From Strigomonas culicis (taxonomy: Eukaryota > Euglenozoa > Kinetoplastea > Trypanosomatida > Trypanosomatidae), in assembly GCA_000482145.1 (NCBI GenBank), contig AUXH01000309.1:1-22292 (forward strand): a stretch of 22,292 nt of DNA. Reading direction: 5' to 3'. The translations under genes and the position numbers were made by a program. The notes under the pieces were generated by a model. That model saw only the letters and a program-made list of their open reading frames with translations. It had not been told where the DNA came from and searched no databases. Shown one piece after another: positions 14,515 to 22,292 of the stretch; position 1 is the first letter of the stretch; each line of letters begins with the position of its first letter.

Positions 14515-15669
14515 ATGAGCGACCTAGATGTGGACAAGGCCCGCCTTGGCTACCACCGCGTCGACAACACGGAGACGGTGAGCTCACCGCACACGTACGC
14601 CCACAGCAAGAAGACGCCACCGTCGTCCACGAGGCCGGACCACCCCACGATCGCCAGCCTCGCCTACACCTCCGCGGTGGCCGGCCTCACCCCCGCCACG
14701 GTGGAGGAGCTGAAGGGCCGCAAGCGCGCAGAGGCAGTGGCCGTCCGGCAGAACATAGACGAGGAGGAGGGCGGCGGCGGCGGCTTCCCGCCCAGCACGC
14801 GGCGGGTGCAGACGCTCTCCTTCGACCTTGGCAGCATTAGCGCCCCGGTCGCGAATCTCTTCCGACGGCTCATCGTGACGGAGGTGCCCACGCTCGCCTT
14901 CCACCGCGTGCTCATCACGGAGAACGACGGCGTCGTCCTGGACGAGCTCCTGTGCCACCGCATCGGCCTCGTCCCGGTCGCGGGGCCGGTCGCGAAGATG
15001 CAGTACATCGACGAGCAGAACCCCGGCAACTTCACCGCGCTGGACCCCCTGCGCGTGCTCGTGTTCGATCTCGAGGCGGAGGGCGCGAAGGACGCGGCCA
15101 CGACCCTCGTGCACAGCAGCGCCCTCACGTGGGTGCCGCTGCCCGGCCAGGAGGCGTGGGTCGAGGACGACGACAAGGTCTTCCTCGTCCACCCGGATAT
15201 CCTTCTGACCAAGCTGGGGCCCGGGCAGAAGCTGAAGCTGCGCGCCATCGCCGTGAAGGGCATCGGCGCGGTGCACACCAAGTGGAGCCCTGTGTCCTCG
15301 TGCTACTACGAGATGAAGACGAGCATCCGCTTCACGGAGCCGGTGCGGGGGGAGGCCGCGCACCAGCTGCAGCAGCTCTGCCCCGAGACGTTTAGTGTGG
15401 ACGAGAAGGATGAGGCCGTCGTCATTGACGCGTCCAAGTACACGAAGGTGCTGGACTGCCTGCGGCCCGACGCCTACCCCGCCTTTGCCGACAAGATCGC
15501 GATAGAGAAGGACAAGACGTGCGTGCGCTTCTACCTCGAGAGCACCGGGCAGCTGCCGTGCGCACAGATCTTCCGCACCGCGCTGCAGCTCTTCGCGGAG
15601 CGTTGTCGAAGCTTGTCCAAGATGGTGATGCAGACGGAGGTGCATCCCACGGAGGAGCCTACCAAGTAA
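14515..15669 (+). CDS. RPAC1: DNA-directed RNA polymerase I and III subunit RPAC1 (AC40)
   Basis: 384 aa. Residues 1-100 are a charged, Gly-rich extension. From L101 the sequence follows the alpha/RPB3/RPAC1 family: LSFDLGSISAPVANLFRRLI, the E-V-P-T-L-A-F-H-R-V strand, DELLCHRIGLVPV, and later GIGAVHTKWSPVSSCYY with H254, K256 and W257. The C-terminal part (PVRGEAAHQLQQLCPETF, VDEKDEAVVIDASKYT, FADKIAIE, FYLESTGQLPCAQIF) matches RPAC1/AC40 rather than RPB3, because RPB3 has no ESxGxxP-IF element in that form. The subunit pairs with AC19 to seed assembly of RNA polymerases I and III in the nucleus. In trypanosomes Pol I also transcribes some protein genes. Flanking genes are functionally unrelated apart from UTP11. 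The identification is firm; the long N-terminal extension is the only unusual part. Confidence 0.92.
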   Translation: MSDLDVDKARLGYHRVDNTETVSSPHTYAHSKKTPPSSTRPDHPTIASLAYTSAVAGLTPATVEELKGRKRAEAVAVRQNIDEEEGGGGGFPPSTRRVQTLSFDLGSISAPVANLFRRLIVTEVPTLAFHRVLITENDGVVLDELLCHRIGLVPVAGPVAKMQYIDEQNPGNFTALDPLRVLVFDLEAEGAKDAATTLVHSSALTWVPLPGQEAWVEDDDKVFLVHPDILLTKLGPGQKLKLRAIAVKGIGAVHTKWSPVSSCYYEMKTSIRFTEPVRGEAAHQLQQLCPETFSVDEKDEAVVIDASKYTKVLDCLRPDAYPAFADKIAIEKDKTCVRFYLESTGQLPCAQIFRTALQLFAERCRSLSKMVMQTEVHPTEEPTK

Positions 15670-15868
15670 TCTTTCTTTTTTGTTGTTGTTTTTCCGTCGG
15701 CGCACAGGGTGGTGGACACCTAACCTTTATCACGTTTAATGATTAAACTCTTTAATGGACCTATATATTTAAAAGAACACGATTTATGATCGTTGCCGAT
15801 AAGCATCCTTCTCTGACTGTGTGTACCCTAACACTACTGGATTTACTTTTGGATATCATGTCAACAGC
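15670..15868. other. Short spacer after RPAC1
   Basis: T-rich after the stop, with no coding or RNA feature seen. Confidence 0.6.
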
Positions 15869-15908
15869 TCTCGTATTTTCTATCTGCGCCTCTCTTCTTC
15901 ACTTCTAG
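15869..15908 (+). promoter_or_regulatory. Polypyrimidine tract and probable trans-splice acceptor for the 286-aa gene
   Basis: A C/T tract ends in CTAG with AG at 15907-15908, predicting a leader of about 49 nt. Confidence 0.6.
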
Positions 15909-15952
15909 TACTGCTACAAGTTGCAAAAACAAAACAAGGCAAAAAAAAATAA

Positions 15953-15961
15953 ATGGAATGA
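15953..15961 (+). promoter_or_regulatory. Two-codon upstream ORF overlapping the start codon of the 286-aa gene
   Basis: ATG GAA TGA (Met-Glu-stop) starts five bases before the main ATG at 15958, and its TGA overlaps that ATG as ATGA. Both ATGs have a purine at -3. With the predicted acceptor at 15907-15908 the small ORF is in the mRNA, so translation would need leaky scanning or immediate reinitiation. Confidence 0.55.
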
Positions 15962-16818
15962 ATCTCATTACCACTTACTTCAAAGTAAAACGTGTACCTG
16001 GGAGCGTCTTTATCGGCGAAGCATCCCTATCTCATCAGACTCAGCGGCAAGCGGAGTACTTGTACTGTCTCGCGCGCAACACCGCCCACCCGGACATCAA
16101 GTACGTACACCTGCTCGTCGAGGGCATGGAGTCGTATGAGCACCTGCGTGACAACGTCCTCCAGCCGGCGTCCTCCTCCTCCTCCTCTCTGGGGCACCGC
16201 GCGGACATCCACTTCACGCGTGCGCAGCGGCACAAGATCATCCCGGTCGTCCAGCTGGCTGCGCAGCAGCCGCTCTACGCGGATCTCTTCTACTACGCGA
16301 ACCAGCTGCTGCCGCAGCAGCTCGTGGTGGTCTGCAACGCTGACGTGTACCTCTCCTCGCCGTACTTCACCCTGGCGCAGGTGCAGACCCTCTTCGACTC
16401 GTTTCGGGACGCCCAGCGCGGACGGCAGGGCGAGAAGGGGGCGCGGAGCCGCAGCGAAGCCCATGGGGCCCCGCAGCTCGCCTTGGCGCTCACCCGCTAT
16501 GAGAGTGAGCGGCGCGACGATGCCCCACTCATCCACGACTACAGGGGCTCCCACGACGCTTTTGTGCTCAAGGCACCGCTGCCGATCCCGTTCCTGCAGG
16601 GTGTGCAGCACGTGCAGAACTGCTATCAAGCGGAGAACGTGGTCATCCACGAACTGCACCAGCAGCGGTACTGTGTGGTCAACCCCTGTTTAGATTTGCG
16701 CGTGATTCACAAGCACGAGGCGGACCTGCGGCAGTGGCTGCCATCGGTCGACAGCGCGCGCTACGCACGAGCCGAGCCGGCTACCATCCAGCAGTGTGTA
16801 AAGAGTTTTTTACAGTAA
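15958..16818 (+). CDS. Conserved-looking protein, putative glycosyltransferase-like
   Basis: 286 aa, soluble, with no signal peptide or membrane helix. I do not recognise a named family with certainty. The motif order is that of a nucleotide-sugar transferase-like fold: a hydrophobic strand then NADVY (127-131, a DxD-like position after LVVVC), LALALTRYE, SHDAFVLKAP (from S198), NCYQAENVVIHELHQ (E226, N227), and NPCLDLRVIHKH (N242 to H253). A similar series (N-x-D-I/V-Y-F, L-x-R-Y, D-x-W/F, D-N, H-x-H) occurs in putative glycosyltransferases of plants, algae and large DNA viruses, by recollection. Residues about 72-77 are a Ser run, and 150-175 form a charged insert. The N-terminus begins directly with LITTYFKV, so the start at 15958 is reasonable. 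An alternative is a non-enzymatic protein of the same fold. Substrate unknown. Confidence 0.75.
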   Translation: MNLITTYFKVKRVPGSVFIGEASLSHQTQRQAEYLYCLARNTAHPDIKYVHLLVEGMESYEHLRDNVLQPASSSSSSLGHRADIHFTRAQRHKIIPVVQLAAQQPLYADLFYYANQLLPQQLVVVCNADVYLSSPYFTLAQVQTLFDSFRDAQRGRQGEKGARSRSEAHGAPQLALALTRYESERRDDAPLIHDYRGSHDAFVLKAPLPIPFLQGVQHVQNCYQAENVVIHELHQQRYCVVNPCLDLRVIHKHEADLRQWLPSVDSARYARAEPATIQQCVKSFLQ

Positions 16819-16839
16819 GCCGGCCACAGGGACGCACAG

Positions 16840-16840
<1 letters not shown>

Positions 16841-16880
<40 letters not shown>
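16841..16880. repeat. (TG)20 microsatellite in the 3' UTR of the 286-aa gene
   Basis: Twenty uninterrupted TG units start 22 bases after the stop codon. Confidence 0.95.
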
Positions 16881-16881
<1 letters not shown>

Positions 16882-17010
16882 TGATAAATGATATTGTACA
16901 CTAGTGAACTGACAGAATGGTCCTACGCACAAAACTGATTTGGAAGGAAAAGAGGCATTGCTAACCGGATTGAACTGTATCCCTCCTCGCGCAACTGGCC
17001 AGTGACGCTC

Positions 17011-17057
17011 TTTCCCCCTCTCTCCTCTTCGTGACTGTCTCTCTCGTTTTCTCTGAG
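17011..17057 (+). promoter_or_regulatory. Polypyrimidine tract and probable trans-splice acceptor for the FtsX-like gene
   Basis: A C/T-rich tract ends with AG at 17056-17057. The leader of about 57 nt has no ATG before 17115. Confidence 0.55.
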
Positions 17058-17114
17058 TATTGATACAATACAAAAGGAAAGAACAGAAAACAACGAAAAA
17101 GTGGGACCGTTTCC

Positions 17115-20100
17115 ATGAACACTAGCCCTTCTCCGGCGGAAAAGAACAACCGCCACGAGGCTCGTGTAGAAGTAGGGAGTCCAAGTGCGCCTCTGTTCAA
17201 CTTCTCCGTCACGAATCATTGGGAGAGAGAGGATGTCATTGAGGTGGTGAAGCAGCCGCATTTTATCCTCCAGTGGTGCAAGAGCGTGCAGCTCGGCGCC
17301 CTATACACACTCGCCGACATGCGGAAAAGGCCACGTAATATCATCATTGGCATTGTGGCTGTGTTCTTGCTCGTCTTCTTCTCCGGGATCGTCCTGGCCA
17401 CGTTGGATAAAACGCCCTTCATTATTCTCCGCCTGGCGGAGCTCAACAGTGGGGAGGCGGATATTTACGTGACCGGCGATGGGACGACGACGCCCTTGGT
17501 GAACGCCACGGCCATCAACGGCAGTCTCACCGCCTGTGAGGAGGTGCTGGGTGCGAGCCCGCGGTGGGCGGTCAAGGCGCGGCTGCGACAGCAGAGAGCA
17601 TTCCGCACCGCGTACTACAGTGGCGCCTCGGCCCTGTCGGACGTGCCTCTCACCACCGCCACGGTGATACTCGCGGACACGCAACAGGAGCTCGACATCG
17701 GCCTTGGCCGCGGGTGGGCCTACAGGTCGACGGGGTACGGCGAGGCCAGCCTCTTCTACGTCGCCTCCGAGTTCCTGGAGGTGGAGGCAAACCGCGGCCA
17801 GCAGGTCAACGTGGAGCTGGACGCGTCGCTGCTCACCTCGCTGCTGGCGGGGACCGCCGCAGCCAACTGGCTGACGGTGAAGCGGCCGAGTGCAGCCGAA
17901 GTGCTGACAAACCCGCTAGACGCGCTGATCGAGAGCTTCTTCGATGTCAACAACATCACGGACGCCTCCATCAATATCATGGACTATCTGGAGCTTCGCC
18001 TCCCTGCGACGATGGCGGACCGCATCGATAGCGCCAACGGCAAGTACACCTCCGCGCTCGGCAACGTCGCGCTGATGGACTACCACGAGATGCTGTGGCA
18101 GCTGCTGCAGGAATCGGGGCTGATGGGGAGCCAGGTCATCCAGACGCAGGAGGGGTACCGCTTCTTGGACCCGTCCGTGGCCGCCTCGCTGCCCCTCGGC
18201 AACACCACCGGGGCCGTCATCGACCGCTTCGACGCCGCGGCGTATGCCATGTCCGCGCTGGTGATGCTGAAGGACCGCGCGGCGCTATACACCGCGGAGG
18301 CCTCCACGCGCGACGCGGAGATGGTGCGTCGCAGCAACGCCATGATGGCTGCCATCGGCGTGGACTCGCCCTATGCGATGGAGTTTGCGCTGATCACGTA
18401 CATCGACTCGTTCGACATCTTCAAGCTTCTGCTCGTCACGTCCTTCGCGACGGTGGTGGTCGCGATGCTGGTCCTCGGTGGCATTCTCATGTGCACGCTG
18501 CTGCGCATTAACGCGAGTGAGCGGCAGTACGAGATTGCGATGCTGCGCGCGCAAGGGATGCCGACGCACCAGATCGCCTCGCTGCTGGGCACGCAGACGC
18601 TTGCCTTCACCCTTCCCGGGACGCTGCTCGGCATCCTCGGCGTTGTGCTGGTCAACATGCTGGTGGAGGTCTTTCTCGCGCGCTTCACGTACCTGGCGCC
18701 GCAGTACTGGGGCGTGTCGCCGCGCGTGTACCTCCTGTGCGCGCTGGCGGGCACGGCGCTGCCGCTGCTCGCGACGTGGCCGACGGTGCAGCGCGCGCTG
18801 TCGACCTCGCTGCGCGACGCGCTCGACATCTATCGCGAGACGCAGAACGAGACGAAAATTACCATGATCAAACTCGCGACGCTGGGCCTGTCGCGGTGGC
18901 AGGTATGGCTCGGCGTCTTCATGGTCGCCGCCGGTTTCCTCGTCTACTACGTGGTGCCCCTCGCCTTCATCTTCTCGCGCATGGCACTCTTCTTCGGCAC
19001 GTTGGATGCCATCCTGATGAGCATGGTGGTCGGCATGTGCTTCGTGTGCGTTGCGCTCGGGGCGTGGGGGCAGAAGTTACTCCTACATGTCCTGCTGTGG
19101 GGCCCGGAGCGCCGGCTGCAGACGCTCATCCTGAAGCATCAGCAGAGCCACGCTGAGAACAACCGCTTCGCCTTTTTGATGTTTGTGCTGAGCGTGGCCA
19201 GTCTCATGGCCGGCGGTATGATGTTCTCCGTGCTGGCCGCCGCCTCGACGCAGGTGACGGAGCTCGCCGCCGGCGCACAGGTGACGGTCATCGCCTCCGC
19301 CTTCGGCACCCCGCTGCGCGAAGCAGAGCTGGACGCCTTCTTGAAGGACGCCGGCGCGCCCTACGTGGCGGACTGGGCCTACAGCTCCTTCCCGCTCCGC
19401 TCGTACCCCTCCATCGGGACGACCAGGGTCGCCAACCATGTCGGCACCTCCGGCTACATTGGCGTGACGGCCATCACGGAGCACTTCATGGATGCCACCT
19501 ACGCGGACTACAACATGGTGGATACGTACAACCCACTCTATAACTTCAGCCTGCTGAACAGTGACGGGCAGCCAGATGTGGTGCGCAGCATGTACGCGAC
19601 CGCGCCGCGCGTCGCGAGCAGCGCGCCGTCCCCGCCTGCCTTCATCACGGGCATGGAGGACGGCATGGCCACGCCCGCCTTCACCGCGAAGGAGCTGTTC
19701 CGCGTGCCGGTGCTCATCACAAGCGCGGCAAAGGACCGGCTCGGCGTGGCGGTGGGCGACAGCCTCAAGCTGACGTACGACTACGAGGTCGTGGACCGGA
19801 ACAACGGGAACGCGCGGTCGACCATCCACACGGGCGTCCTGCTCGAGACGCGCGCCTTCATGACGCGCGTCTCCGGCTTCTTCACCATCTCGCCGCTGCT
19901 CTTCGGGACCGGCTCGCTGCTCGTGCCCACCACCTACTTCGCGCAGCTGCTCGACCTCGTGGCGATGGACCTGGGGGCCGCGCGCGCGGACGGCGCCAAT
20001 TACAGCCTGCCCGACACCGCCGTCCGGACGGTGCGGCAGCGCGTCCTCTACGTGCGGATGCACGCGAACGTGACGCGGGCGCAGCGCGAGCGCTTTCTGA

Positions 20101-20591
20101 ACCTCCTGCAGCCCCACACGGACACGTCCCTGCACACGACCGTGGACACGCAGTCCGTCGCGGAGGACCTGGAGCAGATACGAGACCTCATCATGTACTT
20201 CTTCTACTTCACCGCGGTTATCTGCATGGTACTGTGCGCCTTCATGATGTGGACCACGTTCATCGCGAACGTACAGCTGCACGCGTGGTCGTTCGGCGTC
20301 CTGCGCGCGCTCGGCTTCCGCAACGCCCAGCTGGTGCGCGCCTGCGTCTACGAGGCGATGTGCATCGTGGTCAATGCCTTCGTGGCGGGCGTGCTCGTCG
20401 GCTTCTTCGTCGGCTACAGCGTCGCGCAGCAGCTCGCCTCGTTCTTGAGCCTGCCCCCGGACCTGGACATCCCCTACGGGCTAATTCTGCTGATGCTGGT
20501 GCTGACGGTGGTCGCCGCCGTCGTGGGCTCTTCCGTGCCCCTCCTGTTTCTGAAGAAGAAAGCTATCTCGTCTGTGATCCGCGGCGTGTAA
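17115..20591 (+). CDS. FtsX/MacB-type permease with ten predicted membrane helices
   Basis: 1158 aa. An N-terminal cytoplasmic part (1-74) leads to helix 1 (about 75-97), then a large exposed domain (about 98-430) with sequons such as NATAINGS. A three-helix FtsX core follows (about 436-462, 490-517, 535-555) and contains the typical cytoplasmic loop, RQYEIAMLRAQGMPTHQI. Two linker helices (about 596-620, 632-652) and helix 7 (about 684-710) precede a second exposed domain (711-1020). The second FtsX core has helices at about 1027-1051, 1079-1102 and 1121-1146, with the loop SFGVLRALGFRNAQLVRA. The E-x-A-x-L-R-A-x-G and G-V-L-R-A-L-G loops are where FtsX/MacB permeases contact the ABC ATPase. 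Bacterial relatives move lipoproteins or peptides or transmit force rather than pump ions. No ATPase gene is adjacent. Substrate and membrane location are unknown. Confidence 0.88.
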   Translation: MNTSPSPAEKNNRHEARVEVGSPSAPLFNFSVTNHWEREDVIEVVKQPHFILQWCKSVQLGALYTLADMRKRPRNIIIGIVAVFLLVFFSGIVLATLDKTPFIILRLAELNSGEADIYVTGDGTTTPLVNATAINGSLTACEEVLGASPRWAVKARLRQQRAFRTAYYSGASALSDVPLTTATVILADTQQELDIGLGRGWAYRSTGYGEASLFYVASEFLEVEANRGQQVNVELDASLLTSLLAGTAAANWLTVKRPSAAEVLTNPLDALIESFFDVNNITDASINIMDYLELRLPATMADRIDSANGKYTSALGNVALMDYHEMLWQLLQESGLMGSQVIQTQEGYRFLDPSVAASLPLGNTTGAVIDRFDAAAYAMSALVMLKDRAALYTAEASTRDAEMVRRSNAMMAAIGVDSPYAMEFALITYIDSFDIFKLLLVTSFATVVVAMLVLGGILMCTLLRINASERQYEIAMLRAQGMPTHQIASLLGTQTLAFTLPGTLLGILGVVLVNMLVEVFLARFTYLAPQYWGVSPRVYLLCALAGTALPLLATWPTVQRALSTSLRDALDIYRETQNETKITMIKLATLGLSRWQVWLGVFMVAAGFLVYYVVPLAFIFSRMALFFGTLDAILMSMVVGMCFVCVALGAWGQKLLLHVLLWGPERRLQTLILKHQQSHAENNRFAFLMFVLSVASLMAGGMMFSVLAAASTQVTELAAGAQVTVIASAFGTPLREAELDAFLKDAGAPYVADWAYSSFPLRSYPSIGTTRVANHVGTSGYIGVTAITEHFMDATYADYNMVDTYNPLYNFSLLNSDGQPDVVRSMYATAPRVASSAPSPPAFITGMEDGMATPAFTAKELFRVPVLITSAAKDRLGVAVGDSLKLTYDYEVVDRNNGNARSTIHTGVLLETRAFMTRVSGFFTISPLLFGTGSLLVPTTYFAQLLDLVAMDLGAARADGANYSLPDTAVRTVRQRVLYVRMHANVTRAQRERFLNLLQPHTDTSLHTTVDTQSVAEDLEQIRDLIMYFFYFTAVICMVLCAFMMWTTFIANVQLHAWSFGVLRALGFRNAQLVRACVYEAMCIVVNAFVAGVLVGFFVGYSVAQQLASFLSLPPDLDIPYGLILLMLVLTVVAAVVGSSVPLLFLKKKAISSVIRGV

Positions 20592-20852
20592 GCATCGCCG
20601 TGTCACCTCTCCATTGTGATCATTGGGGAATCTTTTGTTTTTTGTTTTTCAATGATTAATGCCTTCTTCATGGTTTCGATATTTACTCTATTCAATTGCG
20701 TCATCTATTTTGTGTCCAACAGGGAATAATAATTATAAAAAAGAAAAGCTAAGCACCATACTGCTTGTGTTTACCCATCAGCATGAAACAGAATCACCTC
20801 TGTCGCGCTACTGTGTATCTCTCTACATTATCTTTCTTCATGTGCACGACAC
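20592..20852. other. Spacer after the FtsX-like gene
   Basis: AT-rich 3' UTR/intergenic DNA. An 83-codon frame from an ATG at 20659 has no coding character. Confidence 0.6.
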
Positions 20853-20910
20853 ATGTTTCACTTCTCCCCCCCCCTCCCCTCCCTCCTCCCCGCATCTAGC
20901 TTCACCTTAG
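20853..20910 (+). promoter_or_regulatory. C-rich polypyrimidine tract and trans-splice acceptor for UTP11
   Basis: The tract contains C9, C4, C3 and C4 runs (20866-20891), with AG at 20898-20899 and 20909-20910. The complementary strand fits a G-quadruplex pattern. The leader (about 87-98 nt) has no ATG and carries a TG repeat. Confidence 0.55.
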
Positions 20911-20940
20911 TTTGTTACTTTGTTTGTGTTTGCGTGCGTC

Positions 20941-20961
20941 TGTGTGTGTGTGTGTGTGTGT
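20941..20961. repeat. (TG)n microsatellite in the UTP11 5' UTR
   Basis: About ten TG units lie between the likely splice acceptor and the start codon at 20998. Confidence 0.9.
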
Positions 20962-20997
20962 ATATACTTATCCGTAATCCGATCCACCCCGGGCAGC

Positions 20998-22059
20998 ATG
21001 ACCAAAGGAAAGGGGCGGAACCCCGGCGCGAGCGGGTTGGACAAGCACCTGAAGCGCAAGGAGCACAAGGAGCGGTCGCAGCCTGCCTTTCGCGAGCGCC
21101 TCGGCCAGCTGGAGAAGCACAAGGACTACATCCTCCGCGCCAAGAAGCGCAAACTGAAGCAGCAGCGGCTCCTACAGGTGAAGCGGGCGGCCGCGCAGCG
21201 CAACCCGGATGAGTTCCACATAGGCATGACGAAGGCCGTCATGGACCTGGCCACGGGTCGCATGAAGCAGCGCAAGAAGGGGAAGAGCTACGATGAGCGC
21301 CAGAAGGACCTGAAGAGCGCCCTCGTGCACAACAACCAAAATGTGCAGTACTTAGACTTCAAGGCGGAGAGCGACCGCCACCGCGCGAAGGAGCTAATCG
21401 AGGAGGACGTCTCGGGCGCCCTCATCAACGCGGCGCCGGTGAACAAGCACATCATCTTCGCGGAGTCCCCGGAGGAGTTCAAGCGCTTCGACCCGCTGAA
21501 ACACTTTGACACGACGGCCGAGATGCTGCGCATGCACCCCCTCGTGCGCGGCAAGATCGAGGTCATGAAGAACACCGTTATGCCGGAGGAGCTGCTGCTG
21601 GCGGGGCACCACATGAAGACGGCGTCGCAGAAGCGAACAGAGCGCAAGCGCATCCAGAACGCGCTGCGCCGCGCGGGGGAAGACACCACGGAGGAGGCGC
21701 GCACCAGCCTCGTCGAGCGCATGCGGCACAAGATGAGCAAGGGCCTGAGCCAGAGCGACACCGTCGCCCTCGCGGATCTCGTGCATCAGCGCGCGGCGGA
21801 CGACGACGAGGAGGCGGAGGAGGACGAGGTCGCGAAGGACCCGCTGAAGCAGCTGCAGGGGCTGCGCGAGGAGAAGGAGCGGCAGGACGCGCTCGTCTCC
21901 GCGCGGCGGGTGAAGGAGGTGGCGCAGCGCATGGAGCGCAGCAAGAGCCTCGCCGCGCTCGCCAAGACGATCCGCCGGCAGAACGAGGGGATCAAGCGGC
22001 AGCTCACACAACGGAAAGAGAGCCGCTACAAGCCCAACGTCACCCGCCGCGCTCGTTAA
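20998..22059 (+). CDS. UTP11: U3 snoRNP-associated protein UTP11
   Basis: 353 aa from the ATG at 20998. The frame is open further upstream, but only through TG-repeat UTR without an ATG. The N-terminus carries the family hallmark: HKERSQP (23-29), then LGQLEKHKDYILRAK, and RNPDEFHIGM (68-77). A later KTASQKRTERKRI segment also matches. UTP11 is part of the small-subunit processome that binds U3 snoRNA and pre-18S rRNA in the nucleolus. The protein is highly basic, with an acidic stretch DDDEEAEEDE (from 268) and a charged, probably helical C-terminal extension ending in Arg-rich sequence. At 353 residues it is longer than the roughly 250 residues usual in animals and yeast, the excess being this C-terminal part. 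The identification is firm. Confidence 0.93.
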   Translation: MTKGKGRNPGASGLDKHLKRKEHKERSQPAFRERLGQLEKHKDYILRAKKRKLKQQRLLQVKRAAAQRNPDEFHIGMTKAVMDLATGRMKQRKKGKSYDERQKDLKSALVHNNQNVQYLDFKAESDRHRAKELIEEDVSGALINAAPVNKHIIFAESPEEFKRFDPLKHFDTTAEMLRMHPLVRGKIEVMKNTVMPEELLLAGHHMKTASQKRTERKRIQNALRRAGEDTTEEARTSLVERMRHKMSKGLSQSDTVALADLVHQRAADDDEEAEEDEVAKDPLKQLQGLREEKERQDALVSARRVKEVAQRMERSKSLAALAKTIRRQNEGIKRQLTQRKESRYKPNVTRRAR

Positions 22060-22277
22060 GGTTGGGGCGGTGGCGCACAACGCCGTGTACAAGTAAGCAC
22101 AACGCACTCTTTAAAAAAAAAAAATATGACGATTAAATACCTGATTAATTACTCTTTTCTTGTGAATGTTGGTTATACGTACAACACGCAAAAGAGCAAA
22201 GGAAGTGTGCATACGCGAAAGAAGCAGTACTGTAAATACAATGTTTCCTTTTTTTTTTTGGTTAGATGTGATTATGT
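22060..22277. other. Spacer after UTP11
   Basis: AT-rich 3' UTR/intergenic DNA with A12 and T10 runs. No gene is seen. Confidence 0.6.
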
Positions 22278-22292
22278 TCTCTCTCTCTCTCT
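22278..22292 (+). repeat. (TC)n tract at right edge, likely start of the next splice-acceptor tract
   Basis: A pure TC repeat is cut by the window end. By comparison with the other spacers it is probably the polypyrimidine tract of the next + strand gene. Confidence 0.6.

Noticed and set aside
20659..20910. 83-codon ATG frame before UTP11
   Set aside because: It crosses the C-rich splice tract, has biased composition and no domain character.
1..22292. CRISPR arrays, insertion sequences, retroposons or viral genes
   Set aside because: No spaced direct repeats, transposase, reverse transcriptase or integrase frames were found; repeats are only simple microsatellites.

Overview
The window is a piece of a kinetoplastid (trypanosomatid) nuclear chromosome. 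Nine intron-free protein genes all lie on the + strand. Almost every one is preceded by a polypyrimidine tract and an AG, the arrangement expected for spliced-leader trans-splicing of a polycistronic transcript. The clearest lineage marker is a trypanosomatid-type histone H3 variant (H3.V). Coding regions are very GC-rich, while the spacers are AT-rich and full of A/T homopolymers and dinucleotide repeats. That contrast differs from what I would expect of Leishmania, but I cannot name the genus from sequence reading alone.

Layout: 1-1.5 kb holds no convincing gene, only low-complexity DNA with a (GT)n array at the left edge. Then follow: a 92-aa single-pass membrane protein resembling the C-terminus of the V-ATPase accessory protein/renin receptor (1720-1998); a tandem CYTH (triphosphate tunnel) protein (2601-4640); histone variant H3.V (5191-5610); a single-pass surface receptor with two periplasmic-binding-protein-like ectodomains and no catalytic domain (6377-9064); a 1508-aa DEAH/RHA-type helicase relative whose motifs other than Walker A are degenerate (9648-14174); the RNA polymerase I/III subunit RPAC1/AC40 (14515-15669); a 286-aa protein with glycosyltransferase-like motif order (15958-16818); a ten-pass FtsX/MacB-type permease (17115-20591); and the U3 processome protein UTP11 (20998-22059). 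The right edge ends in a CT tract that probably belongs to the next gene's splice acceptor.

The genes do not form one pathway, as expected for trypanosomatid polycistrons, where neighbours share transcription but not function. RPAC1 and UTP11 both serve ribosome production and H3.V is chromatin. The receptor, the permease and the small type I protein are membrane components. Regulation should be mostly post-transcriptional, through trans-splice site choice, UTR structure and uORFs, and several candidates for such elements are visible.

The most interesting items are the probable pseudo-helicase, the receptor ectodomain without a cyclase, the eukaryotic FtsX permease with no linked ATPase, the minimal renin-receptor-like protein, and a two-codon upstream ORF that overlaps the start codon of the glycosyltransferase-like gene. 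All family calls come from reading motifs by eye; no database search was run.
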